Below are positions 51,725 through 61,637 of a stretch of DNA of 64,000 nt, one piece after another; the first letter of the stretch is position 1; every line of letters starts with the position of its first letter. The position numbers and the translations under genes were made by a program. The stretch is from Paracoccaceae bacterium. Lineage in GTDB: Bacteria > Pseudomonadota > Alphaproteobacteria > Rhodobacterales > Rhodobacteraceae. The stretch spans positions 1 to 64,000 of the forward strand of contig JAPUEK010000049.1 of assembly GCA_027492585.1 (NCBI GenBank). Direction: 5' to 3'. The notes under the pieces are model-generated. The model saw nothing but the letters and a program-made list of their open reading frames with translations. It was not told where the DNA came from and did no database searches.

Positions 51725-51888
51725 GACCACCGCTCCACTGTCTTGCCGAGGCAGGATAACGCGGCCCTTCCCTGCTGGCCATATCGGGAAATCGCCTTGC
51801 CCCGGTCCGGCAGCCGGTCAATCTCCGTTCAACCCCTGTTCAAGCCCGCCCGATCTGGTATCAGGGCCGCGACCGCGAGGAGACCAGC

Positions 51889-52935
51889 ATGACGCATCTG
51901 TGGGTTCGCGCCGAACAGCGCCCGAACGAGGAACGTGTGGGCCTGACCCCGGAAGGCGCTGCGGCGCTGATCGGTGCCGGCATCCGGGTTTCGGTGGAGG
52001 AAAGCTCCGTCCGCGCCCTGCCCATCGCCGGCTACCGGGCGGCGGGCTGCGAGATCGTGGCGGAGAACCTCTGGCCCGAGGCGCCCTCCGATGCGATCAT
52101 CTTCGGGCTGAAGGAGCTGCCGGAGGACGGCACGCCGCTGCGCCACCGCCACATCATGTTCGGCCATGCCTTCAAGGGCCAGCCTGCCGGGCAGGTCCTG
52201 CTGAAACGGTTCAAAGCCGGGGGCGGCACGCTTTACGATCTGGAATATCTCGTCGATGAAAGCGGCCGCCGGGTCGCGGCCTTCGGTTATTGGGCGGGCT
52301 ATGCTGGGGCGGCGCTTGCGCTCAAATGCTGGGCGGCACAGCAGCGGGGCGGGATCGCCGGGGCGGTCGGCAGATATCCGGGCAAGGCGGCGCTGCTCGC
52401 CGATCTGGCGCGGGATTGCGACGGGCTCGGTCGCCCGCGCGCGCTGATCATCGGCGCCTTGGGCCGGGTCGGTTCCGGGGCAGCGGATCTCTGCCGCGCC
52501 ATGGACGTCGCCGTTACCGGATGGGACATGGCCGAGACCGCAAGCGGCGGGCCGTTCCCCGAGGTGCTGGCCCATGAAATCTTCCTCAACTGCATCCTCG
52601 CGCGGCCGGGCTGCCCGGTCTTCGTGCCGGCCTCTGCCAGGACCGCGCCCCGTGCGCTCACGGTGATCGGCGACATCGCCTGCGATCCGACCTCCGATTT
52701 CTCGCCGATCAAGGTCTATGACCGGGCGACCGATTGGGAGGCGCCGGCGCTGCGGGTCCATGATGCGCCGCCGCTCGACGTGACGGCGATCGACAACCTG
52801 CCCTCGCTTCTGCCGGTGGAAAGCAGCGAGGATTATGCGGCCCAGCTTCTGCCCTCGCTCCTGACGCTCCGCGATCCGGAAGCCGGGGTCTGGGGCCGGG
52901 CAAAGGCCGAATACCTGCGCCATCAGGTGGGGTGA
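51889..52935 (+). CDS. Saccharopine dehydrogenase (lysine-forming type, LYS1-like)
   Basis: A 348-aa protein of the alanine dehydrogenase/PNT-like saccharopine family. N-terminal domain THLWVRAEQRPNEERVGLTP is followed by LKELPEDGTPLRHRHIMFGH (active-site K and H region) and a nucleotide-binding ALIIGALGRVGSGAADLC. It interconverts lysine plus 2-oxoglutarate and saccharopine with NAD(P)H; in these bacteria it most likely works in lysine breakdown. GAGGAG precedes the ATG at 51889. It is followed after 100 bp by the glutamate-forming partner, with a family-B repeat between. Confidence 0.88.
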   Translation: MTHLWVRAEQRPNEERVGLTPEGAAALIGAGIRVSVEESSVRALPIAGYRAAGCEIVAENLWPEAPSDAIIFGLKELPEDGTPLRHRHIMFGHAFKGQPAGQVLLKRFKAGGGTLYDLEYLVDESGRRVAAFGYWAGYAGAALALKCWAAQQRGGIAGAVGRYPGKAALLADLARDCDGLGRPRALIIGALGRVGSGAADLCRAMDVAVTGWDMAETASGGPFPEVLAHEIFLNCILARPGCPVFVPASARTAPRALTVIGDIACDPTSDFSPIKVYDRATDWEAPALRVHDAPPLDVTAIDNLPSLLPVESSEDYAAQLLPSLLTLRDPEAGVWGRAKAEYLRHQVG

Positions 52936-52971
52936 GGGGAGGCCGGTCGCCTCGGGGCCGGCAAAGTCCTT

Positions 52972-53009
52972 TGAAGGAATTTGCGGAAGATCTTCGAAGA
53001 TTTTTCGCG
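52972..53009. repeat. Family-B double-hairpin repeat
   Basis: TCCTT/AAGGA (within 52976-52988) then ATCTTCGAAGAT in AGATCTTCGAAGATTT (52988-53003), then TCGCG. It has the same two-hairpin layout and CGCG end as at 30326-30370, with stem bases changed in a pairing-preserving way. It lies between the two saccharopine genes, 36 bp after the first stop. Confidence 0.65.
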
Positions 53010-53035
53010 TTTGACAGAAGCGGCGGGAGAGTAAC

Positions 53036-54187
53036 ATGACGATTCATTGGTGTGGAACGGGTCTGTCCTCGGGTCCGGGGCTGCGGCGGCTGATCGAGGG
53101 CGGTCACAAGGTGGTGGTCTGGAACCGCACCGTGGAGAAGGCCCGCGAGACGGTGGGCGATCTGCCCGCCGAGATCCGCGCCTACAGCTTGCAGGCGCTC
53201 AGCGCCGCCCTTGCCCCCGGCGATCTGGCGATTTCCATGCTGCCGGCCGATCAGCATGTGGCCATCGCCACCGCCTGTCTGGAGAAGGGGGCGCATTTCG
53301 TTTCCTCCTCCTATATCGCGCCGGAGATGCGGGCGCTCGATGCGGCGTTCCGCGACAAGGGGCTGGTCTCGATCAACGAGGTCGGGCTGGATCCGGGGAT
53401 TGATCACCTGATGGCCCATGATCTCGTGGCCCGCTACCGCGCCTCCAAGACCTATGATGCGGGCGATGTGGTGTCGTTCTTTTCCTATTGCGGCGGGGTG
53501 CCGAAGATCCCGAACCCCTTCCGCTACAAGTTCAGCTGGGCGCCCGCCGGGGTGCTGAAGGCGCTGCGCTCTCCGTCGCGGTCCCTGCGGAACTTCAGCG
53601 AGCTGCGCGTGTCGCGGCCCTGGGATGCCATAACCCGCTATGATGCGCCGCTGCCGGTGCCGGAAAGCTTCGAGGTCTATCCGAACCGCGACAGCTACCC
53701 GTTCATGACCGATTACCGCTTCGATCCCGGCTGGAAGCTGCGCGATTTCGTGCGCGGCACCATCCGGCTCAACGGCTGGGCCGAGGCCTGGGCGCCGATC
53801 TTCCGCGAGATCGAGGGGCTGGAGGGCGCCTCGCCCGCCGAGGTCGATGCTGCGCTGACGGCGCGGGCCAATGCGCTTCTGAAGGAGAATTCCTATGCGC
53901 CGGGCGAGCCGGACCGGGTGGTCCTGTTCGTCTCGCTGAAGGCCGAGCGCGAGGGCCGGCCGGTCTTCCATGAGACCTGGGCCATGGATGCCTGGGGCGA
54001 TGCGCGCGGCACGGCCATGGGGCGGCTCGTCTCGGTGCCGGTGTCGCTGGCGGTCGAGGCGGTGCTGGCGCGGGAGATCCCGGCAGGGGTCCATGCCGCG
54101 CCCCATGATCCGAAGCTGATCAGCCGCTGGCTCGGGCAAGTGCAGCATCTGGCGCAATATCTGCAGCGGGTGGACCATCTGGGGTAG
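53036..54187 (+). CDS. Saccharopine dehydrogenase (glutamate-forming type, LYS9-like)
   Basis: A 383-aa protein with a Rossmann domain (WCGTGLSSGPGLRRLIEGGH, a variant nucleotide loop) and the saccharopine-dehydrogenase C-terminal catalytic fold (LVSINEVGLDPGIDHLMAHD, FFSYCGGVPKIPNPFRYKFS). It oxidises saccharopine to glutamate and 2-aminoadipate-6-semialdehyde. Together with the upstream gene it gives both halves of the pathway as separate proteins, unlike the fused mammalian enzyme. GGGAG precedes the ATG at 53036. A family-A repeat lies behind it. Confidence 0.9.
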   Translation: MTIHWCGTGLSSGPGLRRLIEGGHKVVVWNRTVEKARETVGDLPAEIRAYSLQALSAALAPGDLAISMLPADQHVAIATACLEKGAHFVSSSYIAPEMRALDAAFRDKGLVSINEVGLDPGIDHLMAHDLVARYRASKTYDAGDVVSFFSYCGGVPKIPNPFRYKFSWAPAGVLKALRSPSRSLRNFSELRVSRPWDAITRYDAPLPVPESFEVYPNRDSYPFMTDYRFDPGWKLRDFVRGTIRLNGWAEAWAPIFREIEGLEGASPAEVDAALTARANALLKENSYAPGEPDRVVLFVSLKAEREGRPVFHETWAMDAWGDARGTAMGRLVSVPVSLAVEAVLAREIPAGVHAAPHDPKLISRWLGQVQHLAQYLQRVDHLG

Positions 54188-54207
54188 GGTGCGGACGGTG
54201 CCGGCGC

Positions 54208-54266
54208 CGGGGGTTTTCCACCCCCGGACCCCCGAGGATATTTTTGCACAGTGGATAGGGAAGGGG
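54208..54266. repeat. Family-A palindromic repeat, subtype I
   Basis: CCGGGGGTTTTCCACCCCCGG hairpin core, then ACCCCCGAGGATATTT and TGCACAGTGGATAGGGAAGG. It is nearly identical to 1-60 and 8121-8184. It begins 20 bp behind the stop of the LYS9-like gene. Confidence 0.8.
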
Positions 54267-54364
54267 GGTATGTCCTTCCTCGGGTGACAGGCGGGGTGTG
54301 GTCGGCTACACTCGGGTCAACGACCCCGAAGGGGCGATCCGAGGCATGAGAGCAGGCAATCCCG

Positions 54365-56104
54365 ATGGTGCAGAGCGACAGGACCATGGCCAAGGCCGCG
54401 CGGCCGCTTGCCAACCGGCTGGCGGTTTGGCGGGCGGCGCGGGCGCCTGCGGCCAAGGGCTTCGTCGGCCAGCCTGAACCGCGCTCCATCGGGCTTTACG
54501 CGCGTGGACGTCAGCTTGTCGCCGGGAATTTCCGTTTTGCCGGGGAGGTGATCAGCGAACCGGGGCAGAGCATCTGGGCGGTAACGGCGGGCGATCCGCT
54601 GCTGGCGCTTGAGGCGCAGGGGTTTCTCTGGCTCGACGATCTGGCGGCGGTCGGGGATGCGGCGGCGCGGGGGCGGGCGCAGGACTGGGTCTGGGGCTGG
54701 ATCGCGCTTTACGGGCAGGGGCAGGGGCCGGGCTGGACGCCCGATCTGACCGGGCGGCGGCTGATCCGCTGGATCAATCACGCGCTCTTTCTGCTCAGCG
54801 GCAGGGACAAGGCCGCGACAGAGGCCTTCTTCCGGCAATTGACCATCCACACGCTGTTTCTCGCCCGTCGCTGGCGCCATGCGGCCCCCGGCCTGCCGCG
54901 CTTCGAGGCGCTGACCGGGCTTGTCTCCGCCTCCCTGGCCCTGACCGGGATGGGCGGGCATATCCGGCCCGCCGTCACCGCGCTGAGCGTGGAGTGCCGG
55001 CGCGAGATCGACGCGCAGGGCGGCATCCCGACCCGCAATCCGGCCGAACTGCTGGAGGTCTTCACCCTGCTGACCTGGGCCGAGCGCGCCCTGTCCGAGG
55101 CGGGACATCGCCCGCCCCCGGAACTGGTCGCCGCCATTGCCCGCATTGCGCCGACCCTGCGTGCGCTGCGCCATTCCGATGGCGGGCTGGCGCGGTTCCA
55201 CGGCGGCGGGCGCGGAATGGAGGGGCGGCTCGATCAGGCGCTCGCGCTGTCCGGCGTGAAGCCGCTGGCGGCGGCGGGGGGTGGTGGGCTGGCCATGGGA
55301 TTTGCCCGGCTGCAGGGTGGCCGGACCTCGGTGATCGTCGATGCGGCGGCCCCGCCGGACGGCGCCGCGAGCCGCTCCGCCCATGCCTCCACTCTCGCCA
55401 TGGAAGTCACCTCGGGGCGGCGCCCGCTGATCGTCGGCTGCGGCTCCGGCGCGCCCTTCGGCGAGGAGTGGCGGCTGGCGGGGCGGGCGACGCCCTCCCA
55501 TTCGACGCTGGCGGTGGAGGGATTCTCCTCCTCCCGGCTCGATGCGGCGGGAGAGCGGCTGACCGACCGCGCGCAGGTCACGCTGCTGCGGCAGGGCGCG
55601 GGCGAGGAGGGGGCGCAGCTTTTCCTTGCCCATGACGGCTGGTCGGCGACCCATGGCTTGCGCCACCTGCGCGAACTGACCCTTGCGCCGGATGGGCGGC
55701 GGCTGACGGGGATGGACCGGCTTGCCGCCACCACCCCGACGGAACGGCAGCGATTCGAGCGGTTGATGACCGATGGCCGCCTGCAGGGGGTGGGATTCGC
55801 TTTGCGCTTTCACCTCCACCCCGATGTCGATGCCGCGCTCGACCTCGGCGGGACGGCGATTTCGCTTGCCTTGAAAAGCGGCGAAATCTGGGTCTTCCGG
55901 CACAATAGCCGGGCGGTGCTGACGCTGGAGCCCTCCGTCTACCTCGAAAAGACCCGTCTGCGCCCGCGCCCCAGCCGGCAGATCGTGCTTTCGGGCCGGG
56001 CGATGGACCTTGAGACGGCTCTGGGCTGGACCTTGGCGAAAGCGCAGGATACTCCGCTGGCCATCCGCGATCTGGGACGGGACGACATGCCGCTTCCGGG
56101 TTGA
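54365..56104 (+). CDS. Heparinase II/III-like protein
   Basis: A 579-aa polysaccharide-lyase-like protein. An alpha/alpha toroid spans about 50-300 ([33 protein letters not shown]), and a C-terminal beta-sandwich heparinase II/III domain (about 300-560) contains [35 protein letters not shown] and [18 protein letters not shown]. No signal peptide is seen. The natural glycan is unknown. It sits just before purH in the order found across Rhodobacteraceae. The start at 54365 is chosen over an ATG seven codons later; neither ribosome site is strong. Confidence 0.88.
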   Translation: MVQSDRTMAKAARPLANRLAVWRAARAPAAKGFVGQPEPRSIGLYARGRQLVAGNFRFAGEVISEPGQSIWAVTAGDPLLALEAQGFLWLDDLAAVGDAAARGRAQDWVWGWIALYGQGQGPGWTPDLTGRRLIRWINHALFLLSGRDKAATEAFFRQLTIHTLFLARRWRHAAPGLPRFEALTGLVSASLALTGMGGHIRPAVTALSVECRREIDAQGGIPTRNPAELLEVFTLLTWAERALSEAGHRPPPELVAAIARIAPTLRALRHSDGGLARFHGGGRGMEGRLDQALALSGVKPLAAAGGGGLAMGFARLQGGRTSVIVDAAAPPDGAASRSAHASTLAMEVTSGRRPLIVGCGSGAPFGEEWRLAGRATPSHSTLAVEGFSSSRLDAAGERLTDRAQVTLLRQGAGEEGAQLFLAHDGWSATHGLRHLRELTLAPDGRRLTGMDRLAATTPTERQRFERLMTDGRLQGVGFALRFHLHPDVDAALDLGGTAISLALKSGEIWVFRHNSRAVLTLEPSVYLEKTRLRPRPSRQIVLSGRAMDLETALGWTLAKAQDTPLAIRDLGRDDMPLPG

Positions 56105-56129
56105 GACCTCCATTGCGAAGGGACCCCGC

Positions 56130-57716
56130 ATGACAAATCTCGTCCCCGTCGGCCGTGCGCTGATTTCCGTTTCCGACAAGACCGGGCTTCTCGACCTTGC
56201 AAGGGGGCTGGCCGCGCAGGGGGTGGAGCTGATCTCCACCGGCGGCACGGCGACCATGCTGCGGACGGCAGGGCTGAAGGTGCGCGACGTGGCCGAGGTC
56301 ACGGGCTTTCCCGAGATGATGGACGGGCGGGTGAAGACCCTGCATCCCAATGTCCATGGCGGGCTCCTGGCGCTGCGCGACGATGACGAGCATCTCCTCG
56401 CCATGGCGGCCCACGGGATCGAGCCGATCGACCTGCTGATCGTCAACCTCTACCCCTTCGAGGAGACGGTCGCCAAAGGCGCCGATCATGCCACCTGCAT
56501 CGAGAATATCGACATCGGCGGCCCGGCGATGATCCGCGCGGCGGCGAAGAACCACCGCTTCGTCGCCGTGGTCACCGACCCCGCCGATTACCAGCCGATT
56601 CTTGACCAGATGAAGGCGCAGGACGGGGCGACGAGCCTGCCCTTCCGCCAGAAGCTGGCGCTTGCCGCCTATGCCCGGACGGCGGCCTATGACACTGCGG
56701 TTTCCAACTGGCTCGGCGCCGAGCTGGGGGAGCGCAATCCCCGCCACCGCGCCTTTGCCGGCAAGCTGGCGCAGGGGCTTCGCTATGGCGAGAATCCGCA
56801 TCAGGCGGCAGCCTTCTATACGGATGGCTCGAAGCGCGAGGGGGTTGCGACCGCGCGCCAATGGCAGGGCAAGGAACTGTCCTACAACAACATCAACGAC
56901 ACCGATGCGGCCTTTGAACTGGTGGCGGAGTTTGCCGGTGCGGGTCCCGCCTGTGCGATCATCAAGCACGCCAATCCCTGCGGCGTCGGTCAGGCGGCCA
57001 CCCTGCGGGAGGCTTACCTGCGCGCCTATGCCTGCGACCAGACCTCGGCCTTCGGGGGGATCGTGGCGCTGAACCAGCCGCTCGATGCCGAAACGGCGGA
57101 GGAGATCGTGAAGATCTTCACCGAAGTCGTCATCGCCCCCGGTGCGAGCGACGAGGCCAAGGCGATCTTTGCCGCCAAGAAGAACCTGCGGCTTCTGACG
57201 ACCAGGGGCCTGCCCGATCCGAAAGCGCCGGGGCTGGCGTTCAAGCAGGTGGCGGGCGGCTTTCTGGTGCAGGACCGCGACAATGGCGCGGTGACGGAGA
57301 CGGAACTGAAGGTCGTCACCAAACGCGCGCCCACGGCGGCGGAGATGGCCGACCTTCTCTTCGCCTGGACGGTCGCCAAGCATGTGAAATCCAATGCCAT
57401 CGTCTATGTGAAGGACGGGGCGACGGTCGGCGTCGGCGCGGGCCAGATGAGCCGGGTGGACAGCACCCGCATCGCCGCCCGCAAGGCCGGCGACATGGCG
57501 GAGGCCGCGGGGCTGGCGCAAAGCCCTGCCATCGGTTCGGTCGTGGCCTCCGATGCCTTCTTCCCCTTCGCGGACGGGCTGGAGACGGTGGCCGACGCCG
57601 GCGCGACCGCGATCATCCAGCCCGGTGGCTCGATGCGCGACGACGAGGTGATCGCCGCCGCCGATGCGCGCGGGCTCGCCATGGTCTTCACCGGCCAGCG
57701 GCATTTCCGGCACTGA
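56130..57716 (+). CDS. Bifunctional purine synthesis protein PurH
   Basis: A 528-aa enzyme with AICAR formyltransferase and IMP cyclohydrolase activities, the last two steps of IMP synthesis. The N-terminal MGS-like cyclohydrolase domain reads [20 protein letters not shown] and [16 protein letters not shown]. The transformylase domain carries [30 protein letters not shown], and the catalytic K-H pair in [12 protein letters not shown]. It has the standard length. AAGGGA precedes the ATG at 56130. It is one base from lspA and presumably co-transcribed with it. Confidence 0.96.
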   Translation: MTNLVPVGRALISVSDKTGLLDLARGLAAQGVELISTGGTATMLRTAGLKVRDVAEVTGFPEMMDGRVKTLHPNVHGGLLALRDDDEHLLAMAAHGIEPIDLLIVNLYPFEETVAKGADHATCIENIDIGGPAMIRAAAKNHRFVAVVTDPADYQPILDQMKAQDGATSLPFRQKLALAAYARTAAYDTAVSNWLGAELGERNPRHRAFAGKLAQGLRYGENPHQAAAFYTDGSKREGVATARQWQGKELSYNNINDTDAAFELVAEFAGAGPACAIIKHANPCGVGQAATLREAYLRAYACDQTSAFGGIVALNQPLDAETAEEIVKIFTEVVIAPGASDEAKAIFAAKKNLRLLTTRGLPDPKAPGLAFKQVAGGFLVQDRDNGAVTETELKVVTKRAPTAAEMADLLFAWTVAKHVKSNAIVYVKDGATVGVGAGQMSRVDSTRIAARKAGDMAEAAGLAQSPAIGSVVASDAFFPFADGLETVADAGATAIIQPGGSMRDDEVIAAADARGLAMVFTGQRHFRH

Positions 57717-57717
57717 C

Positions 57718-58221
57718 ATGCGCCTTCTTGCCCTTGTCGCCGCCCTGACCTTCGCGCTTGACCAGATCACCAAATGGCTGGTGGTGCAGAAGCTCGACCT
57801 TCTCGCACGCGGCGAGATCGACATCCTGCCGCCGCTCCTGAACTTCCGCATGGCGTGGAACCGGGGGGTGAACTTCGGCCTTTTCGCGCAGGACAGCGAC
57901 GTGACCCGCTGGCTGCTGATCGCCGTGGCCGTGGTGATCTCGGTCTGGGTGGTGGTCTGGGTCAGGCGCGACCAGCCGCGTCGCTGGATGCAGGTTTCCG
58001 CCGGTCTGCTGGTGGGCGGCGCGCTTGGCAACGTGGTGGACCGCGTGGTTTACGGCGCGGTGGCGGATTTCCTCAACATGTCCTGCTGCGGCATCGAGAA
58101 CCCCTATGCCTTCAACGTCGCCGACATCACGATTTTCGCGGGGGCCATCGGTCTGGTGATCTTTGCCGCCCCGCGCCGTCCTGCGGCAGGTCCGCCGCCG
58201 AAGCGGCGAAAGACCCCGTGA
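57718..58221 (+). CDS. Lipoprotein signal peptidase LspA
   Basis: A 167-aa, four-helix aspartic peptidase that cleaves prolipoprotein signal peptides. The catalytic aspartates are D117 ([14 protein letters not shown]) and D136 (FNVADITIF), spaced 19 residues as in characterised Lsp[17 protein letters not shown] is the conserved first periplasmic segment. The C-terminal tail is basic. The start ATG at 57718 lies one base after the purH stop, so translation is coupled. The following gene encodes a lipoprotein. Confidence 0.95.
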   Translation: MRLLALVAALTFALDQITKWLVVQKLDLLARGEIDILPPLLNFRMAWNRGVNFGLFAQDSDVTRWLLIAVAVVISVWVVVWVRRDQPRRWMQVSAGLLVGGALGNVVDRVVYGAVADFLNMSCCGIENPYAFNVADITIFAGAIGLVIFAAPRRPAAGPPPKRRKTP

Positions 58222-58276
58222 CGAGAGGCGGCCGATAGGCTAAGACGGCGGAGAAGGCAGGGTTTTGGAGGCAGGC

Positions 58277-58810
58277 ATGCACAAAGCGAAGGTGGTTCTC
58301 GCACTTGCGGGTGCGGCGCTGCTGGCGCTTTCGGGCTGCGGCGGATCGGGCAAGGACCCGATCCTGATGAACGTGCGGTCTGAAACCAACGGGCCGGACG
58401 AATTTTCCATCCTGCCGCCCAAGGCCTTGGAAATGCCCAAGGATCTGGCCGCTTTGCCGGAACCGACGCCGGGTGGGGCCAACCGGACCGACCCGCAGCC
58501 GAACGCGGATGCGATCGTGGCACTCGGCGGCAAGCCCAATACCAATGCCGGGATTCCCGCCGGTGACGGTGGCCTTTACGCCTATGCGACCCGCAAGGGC
58601 GTGACCGCCGGGATTCGCCAGACCCTCGCCGCCGAAGACCTTGAATTCCGGCGCAAACACAACGGGCGGCTGCTGGAGCGGCTGATGGATGTGAACGTCT
58701 ATTTCAAGGCCTATCGCAGGATGGCGCTCGACCAGCAGGCGGAGCTTGACCGCTGGCGCCGTGCGGGCGCACGCACGCCTTCCGCGCCGCCGCGCTCCGC
58801 TTCGGACTGA
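58277..58810 (+). CDS. DUF3035 family lipoprotein
   Basis: A 177-aa lipoprotein: MHKAKVVLALAGAALLALSGC with the acylated Cys21, then the DUF3035 region with DEFSILPPKALEMPKDLAALPEP and TPGGANRTDPQPNADAIVAL. A C-terminal helical part (DLEFRRKHNGRLLERLMDVNVY) ends in a proline/arginine tail. Pfam links this family to the BAM complex (BamF), as I recall; treat this as probable. GGAGG five bases before the ATG fixes the start. It is downstream of lspA and upstream of two M16 peptidases. Confidence 0.85.
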   Translation: MHKAKVVLALAGAALLALSGCGGSGKDPILMNVRSETNGPDEFSILPPKALEMPKDLAALPEPTPGGANRTDPQPNADAIVALGGKPNTNAGIPAGDGGLYAYATRKGVTAGIRQTLAAEDLEFRRKHNGRLLERLMDVNVYFKAYRRMALDQQAELDRWRRAGARTPSAPPRSASD

Positions 58811-58929
58811 TCCGGCAGTTTCCCAAGGGACCGAACCCGCTCACTTTCCCGCGCGCTTGCCGCGAGGGGGTTGCGCTCATGCCCTCTGCCGCTAGCTTGC
58901 GCGCAACCGGGCAGCAGAGGAGTTCCGCG

Positions 58930-60276
58930 ATGCGCCGCACCCCCTTACGGATACTGACGCTGGCGGGGGGGCTGCTGCTGCCCGCCCTTCCGGTGCTGGC
59001 CGAGGATGTCACCACCTTCAAGCTCGACAACGGCATGGAGGTGGTGGTGATCGAGGATCACCGCGCCCCGGTCGTCGTCCAGATGGTGTGGTACAAGATC
59101 GGTGCCGCGGATGAGCCCGCCGGCCATTCCGGCATCGCCCATTTCTTTGAGCACCTGATGTTCCAGGGAACAAAGACCGTGCCGCCGGGCCAGTTCTCGG
59201 CCACGGTGGAGGCGCAGGGCGGCAATGACAATGCTTTCACCTCCTGGGATTACACCGCCTATTTCCAGCGGATCGCGGCCGACAGGCTCGATCTGGTGAT
59301 GGGGCTCGAAGCCGACCGGATGCGGAACCTCACCCTCTCCAGGGAGGACGTGGAGACGGAGCGCGAGGTGATCCTTGCCGAGCGCAACGAGCGTACCGAC
59401 AGCGACCCCGGCTCCCTTCTGAACGAGCAGATGGCGGCGGCGCAGTTCCTCAACCATCCCTACGGCATCCCGGTGATCGGCTGGCGGCATGAGATCGAGG
59501 CGCTGACCCGCGAGGATGCGCTCGCCTTCTACAAGGCCAATTACGCGCCGAACAATGCGATCCTCGTCGTCGCGGGCGATGTGAAGCCGGAGGAGGTCCT
59601 GGCGCTTGCCAAGAAGAATTACGGCCCGGTGGCGCCGTCGCAGGACATCAAGCCGCGCCTGCGCCCGCAGGAGCCGCCGCAGCTCGCCGAGCGGCGGCTG
59701 GTGATGAGCGATGAGCGCGTCTCCGAGCCTTACGTCGTCCGCACCTATCTCGCCCCCGACCGCAACACCGGCGACCAGAAGGAAGCGGCGGCGCTGACCA
59801 TCCTTGCCGAGCTTCTCGGCGGCGATCCGACCAACTCCGTCTTCGCGCGCGAGTTGCAGTTCAACCGCAAGGTGGCGGTCTGGTCCTCGGCCTTCTACGA
59901 TTCCACCACCGTCGATCCGCAGACCTTCGGCGTTTATGTCACGCCGGTTCCGGGGGTGAGCCTTGCCGGGGCCGAAAAGGCCATGGATGAGGTGATCGCC
60001 AAATTCCTCAAGGATGGGGTGAACGCCGAGGATTTCGCCCGCATCAAGACCCAGATCCGCGCCGGGCAGATCTATGCCAAGGACGATGCCGGGGGGCTGG
60101 CCCGCGAATATGGCGCCGCCCTTGCCGTGGGCCTGACCGTGCAGGACGTGCAGGACTGGCCCAAGGTGCTCGATTCCGTGACCGAAGCCGATGTCATGGC
60201 GGCGGCCACCAAGGTTCTTGACCGGAAACAGGCCGTGACCGGCTGGCTCACCCAACCCGAGGAGGCGGCGCAATGA
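58930..60276 (+). CDS. M16 zinc peptidase, catalytic subunit
   Basis: A 448-aa periplasmic pitrilysin-family peptidase. Signal peptide MRRTPLRILTLAGGLLLPALPVLA; zinc site H71-F-F-E-H75 with distal E151 (EREVILAERNER), so it is catalytically competent. DNAFTSWDYTAYFQR follows the zinc motif as in bacterial M16B proteins. It pairs with the next gene, which lacks the zinc site, into a heterodimer like the mitochondrial processing peptidase. The ATG at 58930 follows GAGGAG. It overlaps the partner gene by four bases. Confidence 0.93.
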   Translation: MRRTPLRILTLAGGLLLPALPVLAEDVTTFKLDNGMEVVVIEDHRAPVVVQMVWYKIGAADEPAGHSGIAHFFEHLMFQGTKTVPPGQFSATVEAQGGNDNAFTSWDYTAYFQRIAADRLDLVMGLEADRMRNLTLSREDVETEREVILAERNERTDSDPGSLLNEQMAAAQFLNHPYGIPVIGWRHEIEALTREDALAFYKANYAPNNAILVVAGDVKPEEVLALAKKNYGPVAPSQDIKPRLRPQEPPQLAERRLVMSDERVSEPYVVRTYLAPDRNTGDQKEAAALTILAELLGGDPTNSVFARELQFNRKVAVWSSAFYDSTTVDPQTFGVYVTPVPGVSLAGAEKAMDEVIAKFLKDGVNAEDFARIKTQIRAGQIYAKDDAGGLAREYGAALAVGLTVQDVQDWPKVLDSVTEADVMAAATKVLDRKQAVTGWLTQPEEAAQ

Positions 60277-61580
60277 TCATCCGCGCGGCAATTCTGCTTC
60301 TGGCCTTCGCGCTTCCCGCACGGGCCGAGATCGCCATTCAGGAGGTCACCTCGCCCGGCGGCATCAAGGCCTGGCTGGTCGAGGATCACGGCATCCCGTT
60401 CACCGCGCTTGAGCTGCGCTTTCAGGGAGGCACCTCGCTCGATGCGCCGGGCAAGCGCGGGGCGGTCAACCTGATGACCGCCCTGATCGAGGAAGGCGCC
60501 GGCGCCATGGACGCGCAGGGCTTCGCTTCCGCCCGCGATTCGCTGGCGGCGAAATTCGGCTTTTCCTCCGATCTCGACGGGGTTTCCGTCTCGGCCACTT
60601 TCCTCACCGAGAACCGCGATCAGGCGGTGACGCTCCTGCGGGAGGCGCTTGTGAACCCGCGTTTCGATCCCGATGCGGTGGACCGGGTGCGGGGTCAGGT
60701 GCTGGCCAATCTCCGTGCGGGGGAAAAGGACCCCGGCACGATCGCGCAGCGGCTCTTTTCGGCGCGGGCCTTCGGGGATCATCCCTATGGCACCTCGGGC
60801 GATGGCACCATCGACAGCGTGACGGCGCTCGGCCGTGACGATGTGGTGGCCGCGCACAAGGCGGCGCTCGCCCGCGACCGCATCTATGTGGCGGCGGCGG
60901 GGGACATCACGCCGGAGGAGCTTGGCAAGATCCTCGACCGGGTGGTGGGCGACCTGCCCGCGACCGGAGCGGCGCTGCCGGGGCCGGCGGTCTTGAACGA
61001 CAAGGGCGGGCTGCATGTCCAGACCTTCCCCGGCCCGCAATCGGTGGTGCTTTTCGGGCAGAAGGGGCTGCGCTTCGACGATCCCGATTACTTCCCGGCG
61101 GTGCTTTTGAACGAGATTCTCGGTGGCGGGCGTTTCTCGGCCCGGCTGATGACCGAGGTGCGCGAAAAGCGCGGCCTGACCTACGGGATCGGCACCGGCC
61201 TTGCCAGCTATGATCATGCCGAGGTGCTGATGGGCCAGTTCGCCTCGGCCAATGACAAGGTTGCCGAGGCGATCGGCGTGGTGAAGGACCAATGGGCCAA
61301 GGTCGCTGCCGAAGGGGTCACGCAGGCGGAGCTCGATGCCGCCAAGACCTACATGACCGGCGCCTATCCGCTGCGCTTCGACGGCAATGGCACGATTGCG
61401 GGCATCCTCGTGGGGATGCAGGTCATGGGGCTGCCTTCCGACTATCCCAAGACCCGCAATGCGCGGGTGGAGGCGGTGACGCTCGCCGATGTGAAGCGCG
61501 TTGCCGGCACCCTCCTGCAACCCGATCACCTTTTCTTCGAGGTGGTGGGTGCGCCGAAGGGGCTGACCGCTTCGGAATAG
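60273..61580 (+). CDS. M16 peptidase-like protein, non-catalytic subunit
   Basis: A 435-aa M16 homologue with a signal peptide (MIIRAAILLLAFALPARA) but no H-x-x-E-H: the equivalent position reads NLMTALIEEGAGAM. The C-terminal R/Y substrate-binding loop is intact (GGGRFSARLMTEVREKRGLTYG). This division, one subunit with zinc and one with the R/Y pair, defines M16B heterodimers. The start overlaps the catalytic subunit stop (ATGA), ensuring equal production. The substrate is unknown; clearance of small periplasmic peptides is likely. Confidence 0.93.
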   Translation: MIIRAAILLLAFALPARAEIAIQEVTSPGGIKAWLVEDHGIPFTALELRFQGGTSLDAPGKRGAVNLMTALIEEGAGAMDAQGFASARDSLAAKFGFSSDLDGVSVSATFLTENRDQAVTLLREALVNPRFDPDAVDRVRGQVLANLRAGEKDPGTIAQRLFSARAFGDHPYGTSGDGTIDSVTALGRDDVVAAHKAALARDRIYVAAAGDITPEELGKILDRVVGDLPATGAALPGPAVLNDKGGLHVQTFPGPQSVVLFGQKGLRFDDPDYFPAVLLNEILGGGRFSARLMTEVREKRGLTYGIGTGLASYDHAEVLMGQFASANDKVAEAIGVVKDQWAKVAAEGVTQAELDAAKTYMTGAYPLRFDGNGTIAGILVGMQVMGLPSDYPKTRNARVEAVTLADVKRVAGTLLQPDHLFFEVVGAPKGLTASE

Positions 61581-61637
61581 TCCGAAACGGGAACATTCCC
61601 GTGGCCGAATCTGGCCCGTCCTGCTACTGATGGGGGC

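Noticed and set aside
54317-58031. Long minus-strand frames opposite the heparinase-like gene and purH
   Set aside because: They are shadows caused by codon bias; the plus-strand proteins carry full family signatures.
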